A stretch of DNA of 64,000 bases from Flavobacterium cerinum (GTDB lineage: Bacteria > Bacteroidota > Bacteroidia > Flavobacteriales > Flavobacteriaceae): assembly GCF_004028155.1 (NCBI RefSeq), contig NZ_SBII01000002.1:1-64000 (forward strand), written 5' to 3'. Below, piece after piece: positions 8,938 to 17,382 of the stretch (positions are counted from its first letter, which is position 1; each line of letters starts with the position of its first letter). Made by a program: the position numbers and the translations under genes. Below the pieces are notes generated by a model that searched no databases, was not told the DNA's origin, and worked only from the letters and a program-made list of their open reading frames with translations.

Positions 8938-9663
8938 GTGCAGTACTCATACCTGATAATAGACGACGACAAAGACAATATTAAGGAAACCTTACGTAAG
9001 TTTGAGGATTTCCCGGAATTCTTTTGCGTTGGAGTTGCAGAAAATAAAGAGGATGCAATTAACAAAATTCTTGAACTGCAGCCTCAGTTAGCATTTTTAG
9101 AAATTTGTCCTAAAAATAAAAAGAGTCAGCTGTCTTTATCGATAATTACAGATCTTTATCGTTTTATAGATAATGTACCTTACTTTATTGCGCTCACTGC
9201 TACGCCTAAATATGCTTTTGAAGCAATTCAGGCAGGGGTTTTTGATTATCTTTTAAAACCACTTAATCAGTTTGATCTTAGAAAAAGTCTACTGAAGTTT
9301 CAAAAGACAAACACTACTGTAGCAAATAACACTATTTGTATAAGATCGTATGGCGATTATCAATTTATATCACTTAATGATATTGTTTATTTAAAGGCAG
9401 ATAATAATACCACCGATTTCTTTTTGCAAAATGGAAGAAAATTAACGGCATATAAAACGCTCAAGCATTATGAAGCTAATTTGCCATTCCATTTCTTTAG
9501 AGTACATAATAGTTACATTGTAAACAGTAATTTTATTTCCAGAATTAATACAGGTAAATCGCTATGTTATCTAAATAATAGCGATTTGTCCATCTCTTTC
9601 TCTAAAACTTTCAAGGATAATATTGATACTATTATCAGAAAGATCGCTCCGGAGTATTTATAA
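8938..9663 (+). CDS. LytTR response regulator with a degenerate receiver
   Basis: A 241-residue protein. The receiver (~1-120) keeps the DDD pocket (IIDDDKDN) and the switch Lys (LLKPLNQFD). However, the phospho-acceptor position reads LAFLEICPK, with Glu55 where LDxxMP has Asp. A LytTR DNA-binding domain fills ~138-241 (YLKADNNTTDF, FFRVHNSYIVN). The start is a GTG at 8938; MQYSYLIIDDD is the usual start for this type. Asp-to-Glu changes often mimic phosphorylation, so it may act independently of a kinase; that is inference. A compare case is the LytTR gene at 47623-48369, which keeps Asp. Confidence 0.88.
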   Translation: MQYSYLIIDDDKDNIKETLRKFEDFPEFFCVGVAENKEDAINKILELQPQLAFLEICPKNKKSQLSLSIITDLYRFIDNVPYFIALTATPKYAFEAIQAGVFDYLLKPLNQFDLRKSLLKFQKTNTTVANNTICIRSYGDYQFISLNDIVYLKADNNTTDFFLQNGRKLTAYKTLKHYEANLPFHFFRVHNSYIVNSNFISRINTGKSLCYLNNSDLSISFSKTFKDNIDTIIRKIAPEYL

Positions 9664-9855
9664 ATATAGCATCCACCCTTCAAAAAGGGTGAGTTACTAG
9701 TGTAGGGGGGTAATCCACTAAACCCCTTGTAAATCATAATGGTAAAAGTTTTTTTGGGTGTAGTTTTGCTTCAGAATCAAACGATAAACGGGAGGTTCAG
9801 AAAATGAGAAAATTCTAAATTAAAAAAAACACAATACACCTTACACCTTACTATT

Positions 9856-10041
9856 ATGAAAAAAACTATCCTTACTCTTGGTCTTATTGCTTTCTTAAGC
9901 TTAACAGCTGCATCTTGTTCAACTGATGACAGCGGACTAAATGACGACGCAAAACAAGCGGGCGGTGGTTTTGGAATTGTAACACCACCAATTATTGATA
10001 ATGGAGATAAAGACCTTCCAAAACCTCCAATCAGACCATAA
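9856..10041 (+). CDS. Small lipoprotein, function unknown
   Basis: A 61-residue precursor: MKKTILTLGLIAFLSLTAA then a lipobox-like SC, giving a mature peptide of about 40 residues that is rich in Asp, Gly and Pro (GGGFGIVTPPIID, PKPPIRP). Probably anchored in the outer or inner membrane. The upstream 190 bp contains a TAGTTTTG -7-like element at about 9760. A very stable hairpin follows the gene. No family recognised; such short lipoproteins are common in Flavobacterium. Confidence 0.7.
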   Translation: MKKTILTLGLIAFLSLTAASCSTDDSGLNDDAKQAGGGFGIVTPPIIDNGDKDLPKPPIRP

Positions 10042-10067
10042 TTTAAGAAGTTAACATAAAATATATT

Positions 10068-10108
10068 ATTTTTGAGGCACTAGTTAAACCAACTAGTGCC
10101 TCAAAAAT
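10068..10108 (+). terminator. 18-bp perfect hairpin between the small lipoprotein gene and the TPR kinase gene
   Basis: Arms 10068-10085 and 10091-10108 are perfectly complementary (core GAGGCACTAGTT/AACTAGTGCCTC) with an AAACC loop, flanked by T and A runs. It probably terminates the lipoprotein transcript. It ends one base before the TTG start of the next gene, so it would also occlude that gene's translation start on any read-through RNA. Confidence 0.75.
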
Positions 10109-10109
10109 T

Positions 10110-12149
10110 TTGAAAACATCCCAACTACTACTTTTATTCGCCGGATTTTTCTTTTTAATGATTTCGTGCGAAAAGACTTCGAAAACTAAAACATCTTCCA
10201 AAAGCGAGATCGAAAAGCTTTTGGAAAAGGGAGAAGCTGCTTATGCCGATCCGGTTTTAAGTGAAAAATACCTCGATTCTGCCTATCTTCAAATATCGGA
10301 TAATAAAAACGATTCTCTAACACGTTATTTATACAGGAGAGCTACTGTAGATTATTATAATATAAATCTTTATGACAAATCTTTAAAAGCGAGTAAAAGA
10401 GTTTATAAACTTGCGAGTAAAGAAAGAGACAGCCTTAGTATGGCAAAAGGACTCCAATTCTCGGGAGTCTCTTTTTATGGAAAAGAAAATAACGACAGTG
10501 CATTTTATTATTACAGGCAGGCGGAGAAATTATACAGTAGGTTAAAAGACACCGATTCTAAAACATTAGGAGAAGTTGTGTTGTATAAAGCTTATATCTA
10601 TTACAATATTGGTGAATATGTTTTATGCGAAACCGAAGCTGTCAGGGCTTTGAGGTTATTGCTGAACGAAAACAGGCCTACCGATATATATAATTGTTAT
10701 AACCTGATCGCTTCGGGACTTGACGGGCAAAATAACAATACTGAGGCAATACATTATTTTCAGTTGGCCTTGGATAAGTTGAACGATTATAAGCAGGAAG
10801 GCTATACAGATTCTCAGATCGTGTTGTATAAAGCATCCTGCTATAATAATATGGGAGGGGTGTATGTAAAGATGGGACAGCATAAAAGAGCTTTAGCTAT
10901 TTATGAACAGGCTCTTGCATTTAAAGAGGTGAAAACAGTACCTTATCTTTATGCTAAACTATTAAATAACTTAGCGTATGCAAAATTCAAATCGGGAGAT
11001 AATTCAAATTTACCTGATTTGTTTTACCAATCATTAAAAATAAGAGACAGCCTGGGCAATAAGCCAGGTATCATTGCAAGTAATGTGGCTCTGGGAGAAT
11101 ATTATCTTTCTACTAAAGATACCATAAAGTCCATCCGCTATTTAAAAACAGCCTATTCTCAGGCAAAAGTTATTAAAAGCCATTTTGACATACTTAACAG
11201 TCTTAAGATCTTATCTGAGATCGATAAGAAAAACAACAGTTTCTTTAAAGACAGATATATTAAGGTAAACGACAGTTTGCAGGAAATTGCAAAAAGCACC
11301 CGGAATAAATTTGCCAGGATAGAGTATGAAACAGATAAACTTCAGGGTGAGAAAGAAGCATTGGTTAAAAAGAACAGTTTTATTATAGGTATCTCCCTGA
11401 TTGTACTATTGTTTATTGCCGCCATATTTGTGATCTATTATTTAAATTCCCGAAACAAAGAATTATTACTTGTACAGGAACAGCAAAAAGCAAATGAAGA
11501 AATTTACCAGCTGATGTTTGAACAGCAGGGGAAAATTGAAGAAGCTAAAACCGAAGAAAAATCGCGTATAGCAATGGAACTGCATGATGGTATACTTAAT
11601 AATATTTATGCTGTAAGGCTTAATTTGGAATTTATCAATAAAAAGGTAGAAGAAGAATATGTTTTAAAGCGTAAGGAATATATTAAAGAACTTCAGAATA
11701 TCGAAGCAGAGATTAGAGGAGTATCACATGATCTTAGTCGAAATGCGCTGTTTAATAAGGAACAGAGTTTTGAGAATATGCTTGAATTTATGATTACCTC
11801 TCAAAAGAATTCTTTTGATACAGAGTTTAATGCCGATATTGATTCGTCTATTGATTGGGAGAACATGTCTAACATCTGTAAAGTAAATATATACAGGATA
11901 ATACAGGAAGCACTGCAGAATATAAACAAATATTCTAATGCAAAAGAGGCAGAGGTGGAAGTAACACTTCGAAAAGAAAAACTGCTTATTACAATTACAG
12001 ATGACGGTGTTGGGTTTGATCCGGAAAAAGCAAAAGGAGGTATAGGACTTAAAAATCTTAAAAAGAGAACCGACTCGCTTAATGGCAAGCTGAAAATCAG
12101 TTCAGAGCTAGGAAAAGGCACTGTTGTTGAAGTTTTAATGCCACTTTAA
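10110..12149 (+). CDS. TPR-containing sensor histidine kinase (HisKA_3 type)
   Basis: A 679-residue membrane kinase. The N terminus is a lipoprotein-like signal (LLLLFAGFFFLMISC, Cys ~20). Residues ~30-400 are TPR-like helical repeats, one transmembrane helix lies at ~424-446, and a coiled coil leads to HisKA_3 with His in RIAMELHDGILN. HATPase_c ends the protein (ITDDGVGFDP, GGIGLKNLKKR). This type phosphorylates LuxR/NarL-type regulators; the nearest is 8161-8838. The start is a TTG directly after an 18-bp hairpin. No other start gives the signal sequence, but MIS downstream cannot be excluded as an alternative start. Confidence 0.9.
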   Translation: MKTSQLLLLFAGFFFLMISCEKTSKTKTSSKSEIEKLLEKGEAAYADPVLSEKYLDSAYLQISDNKNDSLTRYLYRRATVDYYNINLYDKSLKASKRVYKLASKERDSLSMAKGLQFSGVSFYGKENNDSAFYYYRQAEKLYSRLKDTDSKTLGEVVLYKAYIYYNIGEYVLCETEAVRALRLLLNENRPTDIYNCYNLIASGLDGQNNNTEAIHYFQLALDKLNDYKQEGYTDSQIVLYKASCYNNMGGVYVKMGQHKRALAIYEQALAFKEVKTVPYLYAKLLNNLAYAKFKSGDNSNLPDLFYQSLKIRDSLGNKPGIIASNVALGEYYLSTKDTIKSIRYLKTAYSQAKVIKSHFDILNSLKILSEIDKKNNSFFKDRYIKVNDSLQEIAKSTRNKFARIEYETDKLQGEKEALVKKNSFIIGISLIVLLFIAAIFVIYYLNSRNKELLLVQEQQKANEEIYQLMFEQQGKIEEAKTEEKSRIAMELHDGILNNIYAVRLNLEFINKKVEEEYVLKRKEYIKELQNIEAEIRGVSHDLSRNALFNKEQSFENMLEFMITSQKNSFDTEFNADIDSSIDWENMSNICKVNIYRIIQEALQNINKYSNAKEAEVEVTLRKEKLLITITDDGVGFDPEKAKGGIGLKNLKKRTDSLNGKLKISSELGKGTVVEVLMPL

Positions 12150-12222
12150 TATTCTCATCAAAATGCGGATTTCTCATATATATGTTTTATATATTTGTGC
12201 GGATTTATAAAAACACAAACAA

Positions 12223-13449
12223 ATGAAAGATTTACTAAGTAAATTCGAAAATAAGCAACCTGAGATAGTATTTAACTGGAAAGATTCTGAAACAGAAGCT
12301 GAGGGCTGGACGGTTATTAACTCTTTAAGAGGTGGTGCTGCCGGTGGTGGTACAAGAATGAGAAAAGGACTTGATATGAACGAAGTACTTTCCCTTGCAA
12401 AAACGATGGAAGTGAAATTTTCTGTTTCGGGACCTGCTATTGGCGGAGCTAAATCTGGAATAAATTTCGATCCTAACGATCCAAGAAAAAAAGGCGTATT
12501 ACAAAGATGGTACAAAGCAGTATCACCATTGCTAAAAAGCTACTACGGTACAGGTGGTGACCTTAACGTAGATGAAATACACGAAGTTATACCAATGACT
12601 GAAGAATGTGGCGTTTGGCATCCGCAGGAAGGTGTGTTTACAGGACACTTTAAACCAAGCGAAGCTGATAAAATTAACCGAATTGGCCAGTTGCGTCAAG
12701 GTGTAGTTAAAGTTATCGAGAACCCAACTTTCTCTCCGGATGTAAACAGAAAATATACAGTTGCTGATATGATCACCGGTTATGGTGTTGCAGAAGCTGT
12801 ACGTCATTTCTATAACATTTACGGTGGTTCTGTAAAAGGGAAAAAAGCTATTGTACAGGGCTTTGGTAACGTAGGTTCTGCTGCAGCGTTCTATCTTGCT
12901 GAAATGGGAGCTAAAGTTGTAGGTATTATTGACCGTGACGGAGGTATCATGAATAAAGAAGGTTTTTCTTTTGAAGAAATAAAACAACTATTCTTAAATA
13001 AAGATGGTAACAAACTTGTTGCTGAGAATATGATACCATTTGAAACAATCAACGAAGAGATATGGAAACTGGGTGCTGAGATATTTACTCCATGTGCAGC
13101 TTCAAGATTAGTTACACAAGGACAAATAGACAACATGATCGCTTCAGGACTTGAAGTTATCTCTTGTGGTGCTAACGTACCGTTTGCAGATAAAGAAATT
13201 TTCTTTGGATCTATCATGGAAGCTACAGATAGTAAAATAAGCCTAATTCCTGACTTTATCTCTAACTGCGGTATGGCAAGAGTATTTGCTTACTTCATGG
13301 AGAAAAAAGTAGGTATGACAGATGAAGCTGTATTTAGCGATACATCTGATACAATAAGAAAAGCAATAGAAAAAGTACACGCACTAAATTCATCTAAACT
13401 GAATATTAGCCATACTGCTTTTGAAATCGCATTAAAACAGCTTGTATAA
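12223..13449 (+). CDS. Glu/Leu/Phe/Val dehydrogenase family protein
   Basis: A 408-residue NAD(P)-dependent amino-acid dehydrogenase that interconverts an amino acid and its 2-oxo acid with ammonia. The substrate part has GGAAGGGTRMRKG, the catalytic Lys region GPAIGGAKSGI, and GTGGDLNVDE. The Rossmann part has VQGFGNVGSAAAFYLAEMGA and ends with PCAASRLVT and ISCGANVP. Leu versus Glu specificity cannot be settled by eye; Bacteroidota proteins of this length are usually annotated only at family level. A TATATTTG -7-like element lies at 12190-12197, flanked by two copies of TGCGGATTT. A terminator follows. Confidence 0.93.
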   Translation: MKDLLSKFENKQPEIVFNWKDSETEAEGWTVINSLRGGAAGGGTRMRKGLDMNEVLSLAKTMEVKFSVSGPAIGGAKSGINFDPNDPRKKGVLQRWYKAVSPLLKSYYGTGGDLNVDEIHEVIPMTEECGVWHPQEGVFTGHFKPSEADKINRIGQLRQGVVKVIENPTFSPDVNRKYTVADMITGYGVAEAVRHFYNIYGGSVKGKKAIVQGFGNVGSAAAFYLAEMGAKVVGIIDRDGGIMNKEGFSFEEIKQLFLNKDGNKLVAENMIPFETINEEIWKLGAEIFTPCAASRLVTQGQIDNMIASGLEVISCGANVPFADKEIFFGSIMEATDSKISLIPDFISNCGMARVFAYFMEKKVGMTDEAVFSDTSDTIRKAIEKVHALNSSKLNISHTAFEIALKQLV

Positions 13450-13478
13450 AGCATACAATAAATAAAAATACTATTTTT

Positions 13479-13508
13479 AATGACAGATAACCTCTGTCAT
13501 TTTTTTTA
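13479..13508 (+). terminator. Intrinsic terminator of the Glu/Leu dehydrogenase gene
   Basis: AATGACAG (13479-13486) pairs with CTGTCATT (13494-13501), followed by seven T. It overlaps an upstream in-frame ATG of folC at 13480, which argues against that start. Confidence 0.85.
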
Positions 13509-13512
13509 TCTT

Positions 13513-14727
13513 ATGACCTATAAAGAAACCGTAGAATGGATGTTCAACCAGCTGCCAGTTTATCAGCATCAGGGAGCATCTGCATATAAAAAAGACCTGA
13601 CTAATACATTATTGCTAACCGCTCATTTGGGCAATCCGGAGCGGGATATTAAAACCATACATATAGCCGGCACCAATGGCAAGGGTTCGGTATCAAATAT
13701 GCTGGCTTCCATATTGCAGGAAGCAGGCTACAAAACAGGGCTATATACTTCGCCGCACCTAAAAGACTTTAGGGAACGTATAAAAATAAACGGAGAAGAT
13801 ATCTCTGAAGAGTTTGTTTGTCGTTTTATCGAAAAAAATAAACCGTTTTTTGACAAGCAGGAGCTTAGTTTCTTTGAAATGACCGTAGGCCTTGCCTTTG
13901 CGTATTTTAAGGAAGAGGAGGTAGATATAGCCATTATAGAGACAGGAATGGGCGGTAGGCTAGACTCTACCAATGTAATTACACCGTTAGTATCTGTTAT
14001 TACCAATATAGGCATGGATCATACCCAGTTTTTAGGAGATACGCTCACAGCGATAGCAGGAGAGAAGGCAGGTATTATTAAGCCAAATGTATCTGTTGTG
14101 GTTGGAGAATATACCGATGTTACGAAACCGGTATTCTTAGCAAAAGCTCAGGAATGCAGCACACCTATATATTTTGCATCTGATGAAGTCATGGAAGATT
14201 ATCCGTCAGATATGACAGGAGATTACCAAAAGCAGAACAAGAAAACCGTAGTGAAAACAATAGAAGCATTGCAGCAATATTTTCCTGTGTCGGATGAAAG
14301 CCTTAAAAGCGGACTGCTTCATGTAGCCCAAAATACAGGTTTTAAAGGGAGATGGCAGCAAATTCATAGCAATCCTACGGCAATTGCCGACACAGCACAC
14401 AACAGTCACGGACTAAAAATTGTGATGGCTCAGCTTCAAAAACAAAAATTTGACATTTTACGTATTGTTTTTGGTGTCGTGAATGACAAAGATCTTGTTG
14501 AAATACTTCCATTATTGCCTAAAAATGCCCTTTTCTATTTTTGCAGGCCAAATTTATCACGAGGACTTGATGCATTAGTTTTACAAACAGCAGCAAAAGA
14601 ATTTGGTTTGATCGGGCAAGTATACAATTCGGTTTCAGAAGCTTATGAATCGGCTTTAAAAGCGTCGGCAGATAACGATTTTATTTATGTAGGCGGAAGT
14701 ACATTTGTGGTAGCAGAAATTTTATAA
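13513..14727 (+). CDS. folC: Bifunctional folylpolyglutamate synthase/dihydrofolate synthase
   Basis: A ~404-residue Mur-ligase-family enzyme that adds glutamate to dihydropteroate and to reduced folates in folate metabolism, cytosolic. Signatures are the P-loop HIAGTNGKGSVSNML, LYTSPHLKDFRERI, the ETGMGGRLDSTN motif, ITNIGMDHTQFLG, EKAGIIK, GRWQ and DTAHNSHG. The ATG at 13513 (MTYKETVEWMFNQLP) is chosen over 13480 because the earlier one sits in the preceding terminator and its extra residues are not family-like. The length is standard. Confidence 0.93.
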   Translation: MTYKETVEWMFNQLPVYQHQGASAYKKDLTNTLLLTAHLGNPERDIKTIHIAGTNGKGSVSNMLASILQEAGYKTGLYTSPHLKDFRERIKINGEDISEEFVCRFIEKNKPFFDKQELSFFEMTVGLAFAYFKEEEVDIAIIETGMGGRLDSTNVITPLVSVITNIGMDHTQFLGDTLTAIAGEKAGIIKPNVSVVVGEYTDVTKPVFLAKAQECSTPIYFASDEVMEDYPSDMTGDYQKQNKKTVVKTIEALQQYFPVSDESLKSGLLHVAQNTGFKGRWQQIHSNPTAIADTAHNSHGLKIVMAQLQKQKFDILRIVFGVVNDKDLVEILPLLPKNALFYFCRPNLSRGLDALVLQTAAKEFGLIGQVYNSVSEAYESALKASADNDFIYVGGSTFVVAEIL

Positions 14728-14742
14728 TTTTTTTAAATTATG

Positions 14743-14773
14743 TTTGCAGATAACAAAAAGAGACCTATATTTG
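14743..14773 (+). promoter_or_regulatory. Bacteroidota-type promoter of the first tRNA-Val
   Basis: TTTG (14743-14746), 19 nt, then TATATTTG (14766-14773): an exact match to the Bacteroidota consensus with exact spacing, 45 bp upstream of the tRNA. Confidence 0.75.
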
Positions 14774-14817
14774 CACCAGTAATAAGGAATGCAATAGCAG
14801 TCTGAGTTACTAAAGTA

Positions 14818-14892
14818 GGGCGATTAGCTCAGTTGGTTCAGAGCATCTGGTTTACACCCAGAGGGTCGGGGGTTCGAATCCCTCATCGCCCA
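14818..14892 (+). tRNA. tRNA-Val (anticodon UAC), copy 1
   Basis: 75 nt. The acceptor stem GGGCGAT pairs with ATCGCCC, with discriminator A. The anticodon stem TCTGG/CCAGA encloses TTTACAC (anticodon TAC), and the T arm is GGGGG-TTCGAAT-CCCTC. CCA is not encoded. Identical to the copy at 15006-15080. Confidence 0.96.
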
Positions 14893-14898
14893 CAACAT

Positions 14899-14932
14899 TA
14901 AAAAGCTTCAGTTTTAACGGAGGCTTTTTTTT
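14899..14932 (+). terminator. Intrinsic terminator after tRNA-Val copy 1
   Basis: AAAAAGCTTC and GGAGGCTTTTTT form an imperfect stem around TTTTAAC, with a T tail. It belongs to the AAGCTTCAGT-type terminators that recur in the window. Confidence 0.75.
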
Positions 14933-15005
14933 ATCCTACTTTAGGTTTTTGAAATGAGAGTGATCTCGAATTAAAAACAATAACAACCTTAAGTTATAAA
15001 AATAA

Positions 15006-15080
15006 GGGCGATTAGCTCAGTTGGTTCAGAGCATCTGGTTTACACCCAGAGGGTCGGGGGTTCGAATCCCTCATCGCCCA
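15006..15080 (+). tRNA. tRNA-Val (anticodon UAC), copy 2
   Basis: Identical in all 75 nt to the copy at 14818-14892, 113 bp downstream of it. A clear terminator follows. The accessory region with the serine recombinase begins directly after it, so this is the left edge of the island, though no copy of the tRNA 3' end was seen further right. Confidence 0.96.
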
Positions 15081-15083
15081 CTT

Positions 15084-15118
15084 AAGGAGACGTCCAAATT
15101 TGGACGTCTCCTTTTTTT
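15084..15118 (+). terminator. Intrinsic terminator after tRNA-Val copy 2
   Basis: Perfect 13-bp stem AAGGAGACGTCCA/TGGACGTCTCCTT with an AATT loop and T tail. Confidence 0.9.
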
Positions 15119-15280
15119 ATAAATTCAATATGTTGATATACAACAAGTTAAATCCAATAGTATCTACTTTAAAAAGTGTTCGATTTTTTTTTGAATTTCT
15201 GCTTACTAAAATATTTTAGCATCAAATCTCACTGCATATAAGTGTTGCATGTTCAAAATCTCCCTGACCATTCATTCACC

Positions 15281-15463
15281 TCATCCGCCTGCTGTATCAT
15301 CTTTCTTGAAAGAACAGGCCAAGAGATATAGAAAATCCAAAATAATAACCGCCTCGTCTTCATTAACTTTTATACCTCTTTGTCTTAATAATTTTATGGC
15401 CTTCTCGACAGAAACCTTTCTGCTTGAAAAAGGCTTCACAATTCTATCATTACTCTTTTGCAT
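15281..15463 (-). CDS. Small protein overlapping the serine recombinase gene
   Basis: A 60-residue protein: basic N terminus (MQKSNDRIVKPFSSRK), then a helix-rich body (VEKAIKLLRQRGIKVNEDEAVIILDFLYLLA). It starts 14 nt before the recombinase stop codon on the same strand, so it is likely translationally coupled. Small genes with this kind of sequence sit next to recombinases in other Bacteroidota elements, as I recall; that is from memory and unverified. It could be a recombination directionality or accessory factor; no function is shown. Confidence 0.6.
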   Translation of the reverse strand: MQKSNDRIVKPFSSRKVSVEKAIKLLRQRGIKVNEDEAVIILDFLYLLACSFKKDDTAGG

Positions 15464-16976
15464 AAACTTGAGAATTAGCTTGTTTTACATCTGAATCTAT
15501 GGCATTACAAATTACTATCTTTTTAATAGCCCGATCGATTTGCAACGGGTTAAAATCCCTCCTTTGTATGTTTATTGACGAAGGAGAAAACAGGCTCGCA
15601 ATGTGCCTTTTGCCTACAAAGTCCTGTGCGCTGTAGCACTGGAAAATATTGATCCCGCTATCTGACCAAACACTTTTATTGCTGGAATCATACCCATTCA
15701 GTTTCTGTAGGAGATGTTGCAATCTGCTATTCAGATTATGAATATTTTCATTATACTCCTTTTTGATAGACCTGAAATCCTCAAAGTCTATTTTCTCGGC
15801 AAGCAAGTGCCTTCTGGCTTTTGATATCAACTCCTCAAATTGAGAAATCTCAGTGAGGACAGCTTTTTTTTCATCCAGGCATTGCCTTCTGGCAGAGAAG
15901 ATATTTTCATCTTCAAGTACCAAACTGAAAAGCTCGTATACAGACGGCGAAAGGGTTATTCTCTTTAACTGGCCTTCATACAAGGCCTCCAAAATGTCAG
16001 CCCTATATCTGCCCTTGCATCTTGAAGTAGAGCAATGGTAATACCTATATTTTGACAATTTTCCCTGTGATATACTACCTGTAAACCTACATCCGCAGAA
16101 TGGGCAGTCTGTAAATCCCCTCAGGGGGAATAAAAGCTTTCTGCAAAATTTTGCTTCTTTCTGTTTACGCCTGCTCGTAAGCAGTATTTCGACTTTCCTG
16201 AAGAGGTCTTCGGATATGATTGGTTCATGTATAGCCTTTATAAATTGGATTTCTTCATCTTTCGTGGCTGGGACCGTTATTATTCCACAATAAATGGGGT
16301 TTCGCAGTATCTTCCAAAAATTGTTATTGCTGCATTGAAGCCCTTTTTGACATGCCATTGTCCTAACTTGCCTAATGGAAAATGTTCCCTTTGCAAACTG
16401 TTCAAAGGCCCATCTAATTAAATCTGCCTCCGGGAACTTCGGCACTATAATCTTCCTTCCTTCTTGTGTTGACTGGTTACTATATCCCATCGGGGCCTTT
16501 CCGGGCCACCTTCCCATTTTTCGGGATCTTCGCATGCCATCCGAAGTATTCCTGCCCCTCCTGCTGTTCTCTGCTTCCGGTATTGAGAGGTAAACCGCAA
16601 GCATCACTATACTTTCGGGTACATCAAAATCAATTGGCTGATCGATTGCCATAGCTTTAGTGTTAAGTCCTCTCAATATCCCCAGCATCTGGTAGGCATA
16701 TTCAATGTTTCTGCTGAATCGATCCCATTTTATAAACAGTATGCTATCTGGAGGGCTTTTCTTGTTCTTCTTTAATGTATTGATAATTTTCTTCCACTCT
16801 GGCCGATTAAAATCCTTGGCTGAAAAATCCTCCCTGAATATACCCCTGACTGCAATTTGGTTCTGCTCGCAGTACCTTAACAACCTATCTTCCTGCTCAG
16901 GAAGGGAATAGCCTTTTCTCTTCTGCTCATCAGTACTTACCCTGACATATAAATACGCTGATTTCATAATATTCAA
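15450..16976 (-). CDS. Large serine recombinase
   Basis: A 508-residue site-specific recombinase. The resolvase domain (~1-150) carries the catalytic Ser14 in YVRVSTDEQ plus the REDFSAKDF and FIKWDRFSRN motifs. A recombinase domain (~165-270) follows (GKAPMGYSN, WKILRNPIYCG). A zinc ribbon is formed by CPFC near residue 294 and CSTSRC near 327. A coiled-coil stretch (~365-440) precedes the C-terminal tail. Such enzymes integrate and excise phages and islands between att sites. It lies at the left end of the accessory region and probably mobilises, or once mobilised, some or all of it. Met4 is an equally good start. The target site is unknown. Confidence 0.93.
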   Translation of the reverse strand: MNIMKSAYLYVRVSTDEQKRKGYSLPEQEDRLLRYCEQNQIAVRGIFREDFSAKDFNRPEWKKIINTLKKNKKSPPDSILFIKWDRFSRNIEYAYQMLGILRGLNTKAMAIDQPIDFDVPESIVMLAVYLSIPEAENSRRGRNTSDGMRRSRKMGRWPGKAPMGYSNQSTQEGRKIIVPKFPEADLIRWAFEQFAKGTFSIRQVRTMACQKGLQCSNNNFWKILRNPIYCGIITVPATKDEEIQFIKAIHEPIISEDLFRKVEILLTSRRKQKEAKFCRKLLFPLRGFTDCPFCGCRFTGSISQGKLSKYRYYHCSTSRCKGRYRADILEALYEGQLKRITLSPSVYELFSLVLEDENIFSARRQCLDEKKAVLTEISQFEELISKARRHLLAEKIDFEDFRSIKKEYNENIHNLNSRLQHLLQKLNGYDSSNKSVWSDSGINIFQCYSAQDFVGKRHIASLFSPSSINIQRRDFNPLQIDRAIKKIVICNAIDSDVKQANSQVYAKE

Positions 16977-17382
16977 ATTTGATAATTTCCATGTTAAATT
17001 ACCAAGTTTGATGAAATTAATGATTGTGCTTATGGGATTATTGACCTTTTAATATGATTCTTTTAATTAGCTTATTTACCTGATTACTCAACAGCCCTTT
17101 CTTTTTGTTGTAGTTACAATTGTCAAAAACTCCGAGGTCTTTAAATATTTGATAGGTTTAAAATTCTAAAGATAAAAGTTATTACCAGATGTGACAGAAC
17201 GGAAATTTTATCTTCCTGACAAATTCAGAACAAACAATGAATAATTCATAACATTTCTAGTGAATAGATTAGGTGAAGCTCCTATATTTGGATTACAAAA
17301 CAATCCTCTATTTAATAGATTAAATATGAATTTCATCCAATCATCTTTAAACGGTGAGAATTTATTTTAGCCTTTTTCTGAT
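16977..17382. other. AT-rich gap upstream of the serine recombinase
   Basis: About 400 bp with no credible gene. It must hold the recombinase promoter on the minus strand, but no TAnnTTTG element with a matching -33 was found by eye. Short open stretches near 17260-17370 may be remnants of the damaged gene that ends at 17670. Confidence 0.4.

Noticed and set aside
9789..9818. Mini-frame MRKF after a GGGAGG sequence
   Set aside because: Four codons, in a phylum that seldom uses Shine-Dalgarno sites; probably chance or at most a leader.
13480..13512. Upstream ATG at 13480 as the folC start
   Set aside because: It lies in the terminator hairpin of the preceding gene and adds residues unlike the family's N terminus.
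15249..15494. 81-codon plus-strand frame over the small recombinase-linked gene
   Set aside because: Antisense to the better supported minus-strand gene and the recombinase end.
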